Position numbers and translations under genes: made by a program
The notes under the pieces: model-generated
What the model was told of the DNA's origin: nothing
Database searches by the model: none
What the model saw: the letters and a program-made list of their open reading frames with translations, nothing else
In this document: in pieces, positions 1-10,473 of the stretch
Layout: every line of letters begins with the position of its first letter
Position numbering within the stretch: position 1 is the stretch's first letter
Assembly (NCBI GenBank): GCA_964017195.1
Contig: OZ024891.1
Location: forward strand, 2,391,394-2,455,393
Length of the DNA stretch: 64,000 nt
Reading direction: 5' to 3'
Origin: Siderastrea radians
Taxonomy: Eukaryota; Cnidaria; Anthozoa; Scleractinia; Rhizangiidae

Positions 1-290
1 AAGAAGCATCAGGAATGACAAGGCAAAATGTCGCCGGCCCGTCAGCCGGTCCTAGCTCAAACTAAACCCACAGTCTCTTCTCCAAAACCAATTTATTTCC
101 TTGGCACAGCCGCACCAAAATTGCACCCAACATATTCAGCTTGGAACAATGAACATTTATCACGGAAAGTATGACGAACCGTCGCCATCAAAGCGACTAA
201 AAGCTGTAACTTATTTAATGAATTCAGCAAAGACAGTCTGAGTCCACTGCCTGTGAACGGAAAGACTATTATTTTTAAAATAGAAACTGT
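1..290. other. Non-coding stretch, nothing recognised
   Basis: No exon-like open frame, RNA gene or known repeat was recognised here. It ends at the left target duplication of the hAT-type element that follows. Confidence 0.4.
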
Positions 291-1726
291 CTTTTTGCGG
301 CGTAACATGTCGATAATTTCGATAGTCGATAAAAGTCGATCGTTGTCGATTGTTGTCGATAGTAATCAATCGACAAATATCGGAAGTCGATAAAAATCGA
401 TCACTCGCTTTCTTGTGATTATCGATTTTGTTTGATTTTCAATGTTACAGTTCGATTTTGATCGATTTCAATCGACAAGTATCGAAAAGAAAACGATGTA
501 TGGTGGGAGACAAGACTTAAGTTGGTGAACGCGGAAAATTTATAACAAAGCAGGATTGACTGTGCCAAGACTTAATTCTACCGATTTTACCCTGTAAATT
601 TTAAAAACTAAAATAAACATGAGGTGAAAACAGAAACTACAGCAAAAGTAAATCATTTTCAGATCGAATCTCACAATACTCTCCGACTGTTATGAGTGAA
701 TGAAATGTCAAGAAGACCATCGCAGTTATAGACGCATCAGTCATTGCGTTCGACGTCGGGTGAACGCAACCTAAACTTGACGCGGGAGTAGCAAAGAAGT
801 ATGGTCATGAACATGAACATTTTGCGAAAAGAAACTCGATTTGTGGGTTAGGTACCGAATACGGAAATACGTCATAGACCTTGGACGGACAGCAAATGAC
901 CTCGCCTCGCTTTCACGTCCGCAGGCGCCTGTGTTGTGTAGAAGCTTGTTTCGAAAGAGAGGTTCCACGCTTGAAATAGCAACCTTTCGACCAAAAAGTC
1001 ATTGCAAATCCTTGATCGAAATCTTAGAAACGTATGTACGAATCCTTGGTGCATATATCAACCTGCAGATCGCCGTTTAGTTGGCAAACCTAATCTCGAC
1101 TTCCACGAAGAACCACTCGGCATACAACATTCAAATTATGCCCGTGAGAGAAACACGCTATTTTAATGTACTTGATAAGTAGTATCGCATTTAAATCATT
1201 TCTTTCTCGAATAATTGCCTTGGCGAGTCACTTTCAAAGTTTTGTCTATATGTCACGTGGGACTTTTAAATTTAGAAATCGCTTTGCCTGCTTACCTCGA
1301 AACTCATTCGGAAATCGACGACCAAAAGACTTAATATCGATGAAGCCACGAACTGAAAGAGGTTGAGAGGACCATTGCACGAATGTTTTTTTTCCAGGGT
1401 ATCAAAGGTAAAGGGTTAAGCAGGCTTGGTTGTAACTTTTCAGGTTATTGCTCAGTTTTTTTGTTTAACTTTATTGCCATACACTTCTATGAAAAGTCGT
1501 TCGAGCTGTTATTGTTTTGGTTAATTTCGTAGCCGATCGAGTGAAAATTGGTCTCCATATTTATCGATAAAAGTCGATAATCAGTTGAAGATCTTGTGAT
1601 TATCGACTTTTATCGACAAATTAAACTTGTTGATTGACAATTATCGACAAATATCGAGTACTTTCGACTTATCGACTACGTTTTCGATGATCGATTTTGA
1701 TCGACATGTTACGCCCTGCTTTTTGC
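291..1726. mobile_element. hAT-type non-autonomous DNA transposon with 8 bp target duplication
   Basis: The element itself is 299-1718. Its right end reads CATGTTACGCCCTG (1705-1718). Its left end reads GGCGTAACATG (299-309), the reverse complement apart from three missing outermost bases (CAG). Both sides are flanked by the perfect 8 bp direct repeat CTTTTTGC (291-298 and 1719-1726). A CAGGG-type terminus plus an 8 bp duplication is the signature of the hAT superfamily. The subterminal 200 bp at each end are packed with copies of TCGAT/ATCGA, probably transposase-binding motifs. The 1.4 kb interior has no recognisable transposase, so the element is non-autonomous. The 3 bp loss at the left end would probably make this copy immobile. 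Confidence 0.8.
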
Positions 1727-1841
1727 TAATCATTGTTACCAATCTTTTTAAAGCTAGATTATATTTGTCTTTTATTGTAAACAAAAAGGAATTTTATTTG
1801 GCTCTTGTTTAGCTGATTGTATTGTAGCAACAAATTTCCGT

Positions 1842-2603
1842 ACCATAGTTTCATGCTACATCTCTGTTAAACATTTTTTTCTTATTAAATGAATTTGTAC
1901 GATTTGGCCTTGTGTATTGATAATAATGATAGCATCATTTGCACCCTCGCTCCGCTCGGGCGCAAATGATGCTACTCGGGCCACAAATAAACTATATGCC
2001 CTCCAAAAGTAATGTGATTGTCCTAATGTGGATCTGGTCGAAGTAATCCCTCCAATCGCGTTAATTATACCAATTTTTTGGTCTTTTTATCCGTGATTTT
2101 CCTGATGCTCAATGATTTACAGAGATTTCATGAACCCGAATCGTTAGATTGCGAAAATGTTCAACTTTCGTGGAAGGATAATGATAGTAGAACATAACTA
2201 TATAAAACATTTAATCATAAAACATTTAACCATAGTTTCATGCTACATCTCTGTTAAACATTTTTTTCTTATTAAATGAATTTGTACGATTTGGCCTTGT
2301 GTATTGATAATAATGATAGCATCATTTGCACCCTCGCTCCGCTCGGGCGCAAATGATGCTACTCGGGCCACAAATAAACTATATGCCCTCCAAAAGTAAT
2401 GTGATTGTCCTAATGTGGATCTGGTCGAAGTAATCCCTCCAATCGCGTTAATTATACCAATTTTTTGGTCTTTTTATCCGTGATTTTCCTGATGCTCAAT
2501 GATTTACAGAGATTTCATGAACCCGAATCGTTAGATTGCGAAAATGTTCAACTTTCGTGGAAGGATAATGATAGTAGAACATAACTATATAAAACATTTA
2601 ATC
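1842..2603. repeat. Near-perfect 387 bp tandem duplication with internal hairpin
   Basis: A unit starting at 1842 is repeated from 2229 (period 387 bp). By eye the copies look identical over about 375 bp, so the duplication is young. Each unit contains a palindrome (1930-1974 and 2317-2361) whose arms TAGCATCATTTGC and GCAAATGATGCTA flank a GC-rich loop. No open frame spans the unit. It may be a dimerised fold-back element or a simple segmental duplication. A collapsed or duplicated assembly could also cause it. Confidence 0.85.
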
Positions 2604-3993
2604 GAAATAAAATCTCAATGAAATACTTTCCTGATATATGCATATTTGCGTATAACTCCACCAAGAGTTTAAATAACTATAGTTTACGAGTCTTCCGCTT
2701 TGCTGCGTTAATTCAACTCCAGATTTACGCATAACTTGATTTAGATCCAAAATAACTCAGAGGGATCTATTTTGAACCGAAAATATTAATGCCATTAATG
2801 GTATTCCCCCTGGTGCATCAGGTGCCAAAAACTCCGGCTTTGGCCTGTTTTTGAAGTTTCTAAAAATGATTTTTTCCTGTATTTCTATAAAAATGGTCTT
2901 GAGTCGAACTTGTTACCTTGAAGTGTAGAAGCTCAACGAGATCAGAAGAGAGTTTGTTAATGTTGTCGATCAAAAATGCTCTGCAATTTGAAGGTGAGTG
3001 GTTTATTTGTAATCTCTACTAGCTAATATAAGATCGGTCTTTTAGTTACTAAATAATCCCGTTCTTCACTAGTTTACACCTTTACTAGTTTAAAGTTTTT
3101 GATCAGACAATGTTATCGGCTTTGTCCTTGGGCGGCACACGATCGATTGCGGTTCCTGTAATGGCCATCGGATTATCGAAAACTTGAAGCGGCCCCTGAT
3201 GATCGACCTCTGTAGTAAGAAAAGAGTTGAAAAGCTAGATTTTATAATGAAAAGTGGCCATGACTTTAAAAGCCATGATATTTCAATTTTTAAAACAAAG
3301 TTTGAACTGGCATTATACCTTCCTCTGATGTATGATTTGAAGGATGGAATTATGAACATATGCACGAGCACCGATTGCACAATCATGTAGAGGATCGGGT
3401 CCTATAAGGGCATGTTGCTCTTTCATCAGGAAAGTTTGAAATTTACCTCCTCGGAAATGCGGAAATGCGGAAATGCGATTTCCAGCACTTCGAGTGGTAA
3501 TTGGAATTTGTAAACTTCTATGGAATCGGCTTAATTTTACCCTAACTAATTCAATAAAAGAACGTGCTAAAAAGATTGACAATAATCGAGTTGGTTTTTG
3601 CGCCTATGGATCGTGAAAAGAATAAAGTGATTCATTGGCATAACAGGACGGTTGTCGTTTTGCTTAAAAAGGTCGACCGATCGCCCCTCCTTCCCCACCC
3701 TCCCCCCCCCTTAAGTTCCGAAGAAGCGCTCGAGATCTGTAGCTAGGAGGAGCATGCTGGAAAAAAAGTTAAAAACAGGCTCTTGATATTTTTCGAATTT
3801 GTCAAATTTCAGTCTTTTAGCAACGTTTTGAGAAACTGTAAAATGCATACCTATCAGGGAAACTAAGTTCTACTTCAGAGAAAAAACAATATTCACTGTT
3901 TTTCAAGAATCTACCAGAAAGAGCTCCGGTTTCTCTGATCTGCTACAGAGTGTAAGTATGAAATTTTTAAATCATTCTTATGTATGTTTTTAG
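2604..3993. other. Intergenic stretch without recognised gene
   Basis: AT-rich sequence with only short chance open frames on both strands. A small triplicated GGAAATGC motif lies near 3455-3475. Upstream exon(s) of the gene whose exon follows at 3994 should lie here or further left. A possible donor (AGT then GTAAGT) occurs near 3950, but no start codon in the right phase precedes it. Confidence 0.4.
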
Positions 3994-4476
3994 CAGATAA
4001 TTTTGCCCATAATTGTCACCTTGAGCTGCTTCAGCCCAGGTAGTACCAAACCTACTTCTCTGGAAAGCCAGGCCATCAACCAAAAGTCACGTGACCAGGA
4101 CTCCCAGCCACAAGGCGATGCCTTTCGACCACACGAGAGCAATAACCAAGAGAGTGACGTCTCAAGTGCTTTGGGCGAGTTTCTAGACAGACCATCTGCG
4201 CATAATCGCACTGCCAGAGACGTCAATCACCCATGTGTTGCGAAACCTCCGAATGTGAAATGGGATAATTGTAGAAAACGTTTCGTTAAAGAGGTCCAGT
4301 GTTTAGCTACACATGTAGCCTGCCTTGATGCGGTAGCTAAATATTACAAGCCCCTGTGTAAAACAGTATACGGTCATGACAACCACAAAAGAGATTACTT
4401 TCCGCACAAGGACCGGCTTCCCCCTCACCGGCCAAACTGTGCTCCGTTAGCGATAGGTTGTCAATGTGCTGCCTGA
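3994..4476 (+). CDS. Candidate IL-17-like / cystine-knot secreted protein, terminal exon (5' exons not found)
   Basis: An open frame follows a TTTTTAG acceptor and runs 160 codons to a TGA at 4474-4476. It starts with a short hydrophobic stretch (ILPIIVTLSC), possibly the end of a signal peptide, then a polar low-complexity linker of about 70 residues. A compact C-terminal domain of about 80 residues follows, with eight cysteines and the ending PLAIGCQCAA. The spaced cysteines, a VKEVQC segment and the G-C-x-C end resemble the IL-17 cytokine fold, whose members end V-G-C-T-C-V. In IL-17 proteins this domain forms a secreted dimer that binds IL-17 receptors, and cnidarians are known to have IL-17-like genes. 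An AATAAA lies 130 bp downstream. The first exon is missing, and another cysteine-rich secreted family is possible. The family call is an inference from the cysteine pattern only. Confidence 0.4.
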   Translation, partial: QIILPIIVTLSCFSPGSTKPTSLESQAINQKSRDQDSQPQGDAFRPHESNNQESDVSSALGEFLDRPSAHNRTARDVNHPCVAKPPNVKWDNCRKRFVKEVQCLATHVACLDAVAKYYKPLCKTVYGHDNHKRDYFPHKDRLPPHRPNCAPLAIGCQCAA

Positions 4477-4605
4477 ACCTCTTTGAAAATGGATATATTT
4501 TTCAGTTGATTGCATCACTGGATTCCAAATTTTTCTACCGAATGGAATTCTGTACAATACCCTATGTAGCAAGCGTAGGACAGGTGAAAAATCAATCAAC
4601 GTGAA

Positions 4606-4611
4606 AATAAA
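4606..4611 (+). terminator. Poly(A) signal AATAAA after the cysteine-rich exon
   Basis: A canonical AATAAA lies 130 bp after the stop codon at 4476 on the same strand. This supports the upstream open frame being a terminal exon. Confidence 0.45.
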
Positions 4612-5038
4612 TGTGATTCAGAAAGTTGATAGAATCGGAGAATACATTTATTTCATTACCGATGCATGTTTATTACCTTCTAGATAATTAAAGAAAGTAT
4701 GTTCTTTCCGAATTAAACATTCTCTAAGACCCAGAGGCAGATAGTCGGGACGAGGCAAAGTCAAAATGGGCGGAAAAACATCGGCGATTAAAATTGACCA
4801 TTCGGTTTTTTTTTTCGACGATATTTTCCCCGCCTATCTCGACTTTTCCTCATCACTCTGTAACAGAATTCTCAACAAATTATCCGAAAATTAGTGCTGG
4901 TATGACCCAGACATGAGTGCATGAGTGGTATATCATGTGGCCAGGATGGCGCTGGGCCAATATTAAAGACGTGGCCTTCGGCGGAGGGTTTCTTTACTAC
5001 TGTGCAAAGCAGGGTTAAATCTTTTTCAGCAAGGGGGT

Positions 5039-5075
<37 letters not shown>

Positions 5076-5129
5076 CGTGAAACAAAAAATTTTGGATTTA
5101 TCAACTGAGTTGATAAGGTAAATTGGCCA
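4612..5129. other. Intergenic stretch without recognised gene
   Basis: AT-rich sequence with short chance open frames only. No repeat family was recognised before the Penelope-like remnant that begins near 5130. Confidence 0.4.
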
Positions 5130-5930
5130 TCGTGAAGGGATTGAAGGCTGACGTTTCGAGCGTTAGCCCTCCGTCAGAGCAAATCAAGGAATTGTGGGTT
5201 GCACTTGGTTTATATAGGGAGTGGTGGAGCTACGCTATTGGTGGGAACATGGCAACGTGGAAACAAGAATAAATTAATTGAATGAAAAGCGTTCGTTGAT
5301 ACTGCGGAGGTCAGTGTGCCGATTTGAAAAATGAATTTTTGTTCTAGATTTTTACGGCTTTCCGTGTTACCCTGGTGTAGGGAAAGGCCACAGATCGTCA
5401 TATGTTGACTAGAATGATTAGGGAGATTGAAATGTCGGGCGACTGGTTTGGATGTGTCCTTGTCATTTCTTTCAACGTCTCGTAAGTGTTCGCAGAAACG
5501 GTCCCCTAATCTCCTCCCTGTTTCGCCAATGTATATCTTTTTGCATAATGTGCATGTTATGCAATAGATAACGTTCGCAGAGGTGCATGTAAAACGATCA
5601 GTGATTTTAATCGATCGCTTGGGTCCTGTTATTTTGTCCGCAATGTGAATGAAAGGACAAGTGTTGCATCGTTTGCGTGCGCATTTAAAAGTACCTGGTT
5701 GATCATCAGATTTAAGTACACTTCTAACTAGAAAGTTCCCTAAATCTTTTTCCTTAGTTTCGGTTTGTTTGTTTGTTAAACCCGAACCACTTATATCGAC
5801 AGATGAAGTGGGGAGCAAGTTTGTTTGGAATGACTGAGGGAAAATTAGCGGGGCATAGGGAAATAATTACAGTGAATGACGATTTGCATCGGACACAACT
5901 GAAGGATCAGAACAAAGGACGATTCCCCTC
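5130..5930 (-). mobile_element. 5'-truncated Penelope-like element: GIY-YIG endonuclease end
   Basis: The minus-strand open frame 5818-5210 (about 200 codons) encodes the C-terminal endonuclease of a Penelope-like retroelement. It has a zinc-finger-like CARKRCNTCPF, then CITCTLCKKIYIGETGRR with the GIY-YIG core in the IYIGETGRR form, then LGDRFCEHLRD and the conserved tail RHFNLPNHS. In PLEs this domain follows a telomerase-like reverse transcriptase and nicks target DNA. The reverse transcriptase is absent, and the frame is broken upstream of about 5818, so this is a 5'-truncated dead copy. Downstream (5147-5180) it ends in a hammerhead-like motif, as expected for the PLE terminal repeat. 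Confidence 0.8.
5147..5180 (-). ncRNA. Decayed hammerhead-ribozyme-like motif of a PLE
   Basis: Read on the minus strand: stem I half GCT, CTGACGG (consensus CUGANGA, so the last A is mutated), a stem-loop GGGC-TAAC-GCTC, then GAAACGTC and the stem I half AGC. The order and the palindromic ACGT in place of stem III match the short-stem-III hammerheads known from Penelope-like elements. The core substitution suggests it no longer cleaves. Confidence 0.5.
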
Positions 5931-6139
5931 AATCACTTCAGGTGCATTCTTTTGGGACTATTCTGGCTATTGTTATTCCGGTTTAGGAATAACAGAATAC
6001 ACGGATTTTCAATTTCGAAAAGAACGCTGCTTCTGAAAACGGAATTCCCATGGCGGAGGTGACCTGAGAACTACTATGTCTGCACACGCGCGGGCGGCCG
6101 CGTAGGATTTCCCGCCAAAAATTTCTCAAAAGAACGCGT
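5931..6139. other. Repeat-derived sequence flanking a MITE
   Basis: Contains a short ATTCTGGCTATT / GGAATAAC palindromic cluster near 5955-6000. Sequence starting GGGACTATTC near 5956 has a partner in opposite orientation near 6771, so an older outer element may enclose the MITE at 6148-6615. Confidence 0.3.
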
Positions 6140-6147
6140 ATTCTGGC

Positions 6148-6615
6148 TAGGCTTGGATAAATTCTGCTCGTAAAATGGCTTATTCTGCCTGCCAGCAGTG
6201 CTCGTAAAAATCCCTTATTCTGCTCGAAATTCTGCTCGGACGCCCTTATTCTGCTCGAATTCTGCTCGGTACCCAAAAAAATTTTCGGTCCTTCGGGTCG
6301 TATTTATTTTCGCAAATATAGAACGGAGCCTGGGCCTAACCCCTAAAAACTAATTAGATATTCATTATGCGTAGCAAAATTGTAATTCATCTTACTTTAT
6401 GTCACTACTATTAGACGAAACAGTGAATTTTTCCATTTGTTTCTTATTTAGTTTTAAATTTTTCTTACATCTGTTATGCATATCATTAGTGCCGCTGATT
6501 TTCCTTCATTCTGCTCAAATTCTGCTCGAAAATGCCTTATTATGCCGGCAGAATGCTCGCCTCAAAAATCTCTTATTATGCTCGAAATTCTGCCGGCAGA
6601 ATTTATCCAAGCCTA
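6148..6615. mobile_element. MITE with 20 bp TIRs and 8 bp target duplication
   Basis: The termini are perfect 20 bp inverted repeats: TAGGCTTGGATAAATTCTGC at 6148-6167 and its reverse complement at 6596-6615. They are flanked by the perfect 8 bp direct repeat ATTCTGGC (6140-6147 and 6616-6623). The TA-G start and 8 bp duplication fit the hAT superfamily. The interior carries many ATTCTGCTCG-like subterminal repeats in both orientations and no coding capacity, so it is non-autonomous. Confidence 0.85.
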
Positions 6616-6766
6616 ATTCTGGCTATTCCGAGTAAACCGTATTCCTTCCATTCTGTTCATTCTGCTATCGGGAGCAGAATGAACGGAATAATATCATTCC
6701 ATTCATTCCGAGAACGCAATCGCTCCCAAAACAACACAAATACCGACCATTCCGAGTCGGTTCCTA

Positions 6767-6850
6767 TTCCGGAATAGTCCAATCTCGTACCCAGAGTCCA
6801 CTGGCTTTTTGGTCAGCGGGAGGTCGCCAGTAGAGACTCTGGGATAATGG
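6767..6850 (+). repeat. Dispersed hairpin repeat, copy 1 (inverted partner at 10180-10265)
   Basis: An 80 bp repeat beginning CAATCTCGTACCCAGAGTCC and ending GACTCTGGGATAATGG, whose own ends are partly palindromic (CCCAGAGTC / GACTCTGGG). A nearly identical copy lies in opposite orientation at 10180-10265, just upstream of the aminotransferase start. I see no TSD that would make the pair one element's termini. Confidence 0.75.
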
Positions 6851-6859
6851 AAAAAATCT

Positions 6860-9837
6860 ATTTTTTTGATTGGCTGATCATACAACAAAGGAACGGTGAA
6901 CCGGAAACCTACGATAACAAAACCGGAAGCCTGCGACCAACTTAGTCACGAAAGGTTATATGAAAGTTTGGTAGTAAATACTTCGGAGGGGCACCGAACT
7001 GAATAAATTTTAAAGTTTCGCTACACGGCCGTAGCCGTTTTTGTGCGGGAAGGTGCTATGCAATGCCGTCATTTAACGGCGAAACACCGTCGAAATGCAA
7101 GCAGCTTCGATAGAAGGTCATTGCCGAAGCCGTTCGAATCTGGCTGAAACTGTTAGCGCCCTCGAAGGAAGACGACATTGATGCTTTTATAAAGGTTTGT
7201 ACCAACTCCAATTTGCCGATCCTGTTATCAAGTGAAGGGAATAAATGAAAAGGTTGACAACCAACAATATCTGCAATAACAAGAAAGGGAAAAGGAACTT
7301 CACGTAGAATGACGGAAAGTTTAATTACAAGAGAATTATCAAGGATCGAAGTCCCTCGCAAATAGCAGATTCCTCTTCAGTTTCTATCCTGCCTTAGAAC
7401 GGAGGAAAACGGAAAACGCGCACATAGCAAGAACGAGAGTCTCTCTGTTCTTAACCAATCTTCCGAAGCCTCTGGAAAGTACCTGCAGACCTGAAAGATA
7501 CTACAAAGATATTTTTATCAATTTTATTGCAACAGAACAGTTTGAAATTTTCCTTGACTTAAACTATTTTTTGCAGTCCAATATGTCCAACATTGTCAAG
7601 AGTTAAATGTGTTATAATTAGATAGTTGTCTGTTATTTGATGCAAAAGACAGTGACAGTATGGAACCAAGTCCTAGAGAGACCCGAGTAGCATTAACTGA
7701 ACCTCACATGGGTCAGTATAGACTGTAGTATAGCACATACAATTGAGGAGATGAAGAAGAGAGCTCCTGCAGTCCTTGATTTCCTTGCCACTGTAGTGTT
7801 ACAGTTGTCAAAGAGAGGCAAGATCAAATCACCCCAATGTGTGTGCCAAATGGAGACAGCCTTATCCAAAAAGTCATGGCCTTTATCCTTGGAAATGGAC
7901 ACCTTAATAGTAAGGTTCATGTATCTCGCATATTGATGACAAACATGCACCATTTGAAACTGATCTTTTCCATTTCATACAAAGTTATGTTGTTTATCAT
8001 TTAGATGTGAAAATAATATTTGACCAGGACTATCAATTTGAAGTGGGTATTTCTACGAACCATTAACTGAAAGTAGAGCTTCAAAATTATAATTTAAAAA
8101 AATGCCCACATCACTACTCAGCTATAGCCTTAAATATACAACCACTACAAAACAAATCTAAATGTAAATGATTTTTTGTAATAATATTTCTGTAACGATA
8201 TGGCAATCTCCTATTTTTCTGTGGTTCTGATTATTTTCCCCAGAATTTCCTCTTTTACATCTACATCATAGAATAATTGTGTGGATCCAGGAAATATCCA
8301 TACCCCTCCCAAGGAAGGTTTTTGGTTGGACTCCCCCACCCCTCTGGAAATACCAGTTTAGTTTCAAAGTCTAAAGGTATGGGAGGTTAATGGACATTTT
8401 CTGGAAACCATACTATCTAATTTAGTGAAATTTGTACCGTATACGTGTTTCAGACCATTGATTAGTGCAGTTCTCTTGGTTTGGTTCAGTCCCATGACAT
8501 GCTAAAACATAGGTGACAACTTAGAGGATTATGACAGAAAGAAAGTTTGACAACTTTGTCTCCAGAATCTTAACAAAAATCCTTATCAGTGGCTACAAAA
8601 ATTCTGACATGCACTGGATCACTCAATTTCACTTCTTTTGACAAGGTTTAAGACAAAATTTGAAATCAATATGACACAAGGCCAGTATTTCAAGGAAATA
8701 GATTACACCAATTATTTGTTGTCAAAGAGTTATGATCAAGGAAAGGGTTACATTGTGTTGTTAAGTAGAGTGTTGTTGGAGTACTTCCCCTGCCTTCAAA
8801 CTTGTGTGTAATCATTCACTGAAAAATAATTATGGTGCCAATGAGCAACAATTGTTACACAAGTACTCAAAAGACATATTGACCAAGCATTCAAACGTTA
8901 TCGGTTTGGCAGCAGTCTCTCGCAGTCAAAACAAAGTTGAAGTTATATGTTGGCTACCAGTGACTCAGTTTCTAATTCTGACAAAAGTAATTGATGCCCC
9001 ACTGCCACATAGCTAATGCCTACACAGCTTAGGTAGCTCTACATGAATCACACTCAGGTACCGAAGGGTCATCAGCTACCTTTGATTTAAGACCTGTTAG
9101 AAGAGAGCGAGTCACAGGAGCAAAGATAGCCTGTTCCAGACTCCAAGATAGAAGGAGAACAGAATAAAGAAAGAGCCCCTTTTTCTCCAAATCCTGATCA
9201 ACTTATTCTGGGGCCACCTTTCTAATTTTTGCCATCCCTACTACCTGAGAGCCTGGAACAGGCTAGGGAAAAGAAGTGTTTGCAAATGAGCCATACCATA
9301 TTTCTCATTTTAAATTCTCAGGGCCCTGAAAAAAAACTGGGATGCTGAAGTTGAGAGTTAAATAAATTAGAAAATGTAGTATTTGCATTGCCATACTATG
9401 CACATCATTGAAATCTTTTCATTTGCTCTGGCAGGCCCGTCAACCAGTTTCTATGCAATCACAAGAATTCAGGAGCAGCTAACAAATATAAATTAAAGCA
9501 CAACTAGCATTCAAGATCACTGCACGTTTTGGATGCAGTGACGTTTGGTCATACTTTTAAAAATCTCCAATACCTCCAAAACGCATAACATACATGAACT
9601 GAATTGTATTAAATTTATTGTAATACAATGTTACCCACACAAAAAAGAAACATTTCTTAGAACTGACTTTACTGGTTTCGCCAATCACAATAGATAAATA
9701 GATAGATAATAAATAGGTTCATAAAGTTAGGCACGTACTTTGCAGAACTGGACAATTTTTATTCTAACAATTAACTTCAAACCAAGCTTTCATGCAGTGG
9801 GCGATACACATCAGTAACAGTGGGAACAAAATAATAT
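6860..9837. other. 3 kb stretch without a recognised gene
   Basis: No exon set could be assembled. A plus-strand open frame at 7751-7936 (start MKKRAPAVLDFL) looks like a short degraded piece of a repetitive coral open-frame family, but I cannot name it with confidence. The rest is AT-rich unique-looking sequence with short chance frames. Confidence 0.35.
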
Positions 9838-10024
9838 AACCAAATGTAAGCCTCTGATTACACGCTTAAAACGTTTCGTTATCATAAACACGCAAAATAT
9901 ATAATCAAATCTACGCCTCTAATTACACGCTTAAAACGTTTCGTTGTACATAAACACGCAAAATATATAATCAAAACTGAGCCTCTGATTAAACGCTTAA
10001 AACGTTTCGTTACACACAAAATAT
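9838..10024. repeat. Three-copy tandem repeat, about 63 bp unit
   Basis: Three head-to-tail units share CACGCTTAAAACGTTTCGTT, CACGCAAAATATATAATCAA and GCCTCTGATTA with a few substitutions. The third copy is truncated. It lies about 450 bp upstream of the aminotransferase start codon. Confidence 0.85.
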
Positions 10025-10134
10025 ATCACCATACTTCTTGTTCAAAAATTTCAAGTGTCTTCAATCGTGTGTAAGGATCAACTGTGCACGGATCGCATGG
10101 CTGCTATTGCACGACCTTTGACTTCCGTTTCGAA

Positions 10135-10473
10135 CTAAAGCATGCGCACAAAGACCGGAATCCCACTTTTTCTGGGATAAAAAATTCCATTATCCCAGAG
10201 TCTCTACTGGCGACCTCCCGCTGACCAAAAAGCCAGTGGACTCTGGGTACGAGATTGGGAATAGTCCCAAGAGAACGTGTTTGTGTTGTGTAATAACAGG
10301 ACACCCAACATGAATATTTGCGTCAAGTACGAAGTCACCAAATGAGCCTCACCGCTGGCCAAGTTGTGAGTTTCCCACATATTCGATTCCTAATCAGCGC
10401 GCAATCAGCGCTTTAGCGCTTTAGCGAGATCTAGAATTAGCCGTTATCGCCCTTGAATACATAATCGCTAAAA
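10135..10473 (+). promoter_or_regulatory. Presumed promoter region of the ACC-synthase-like gene
   Basis: The 340 bp before the first start codon contain GCATGCGCACA near 10140, a good match to the NRF1 element (YGCGCATGCGC), and no clear TATA box. The hairpin repeat at 10180-10265 lies between this site and the ATG. Promoter function is inferred from position only. Confidence 0.3.
10180..10265 (-). repeat. Dispersed hairpin repeat, copy 2 (inverted relative to 6767-6850)
   Basis: Reverse complement of the 6767-6850 repeat with few differences. It lies in the presumed promoter region of the aminotransferase gene. Confidence 0.75.
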
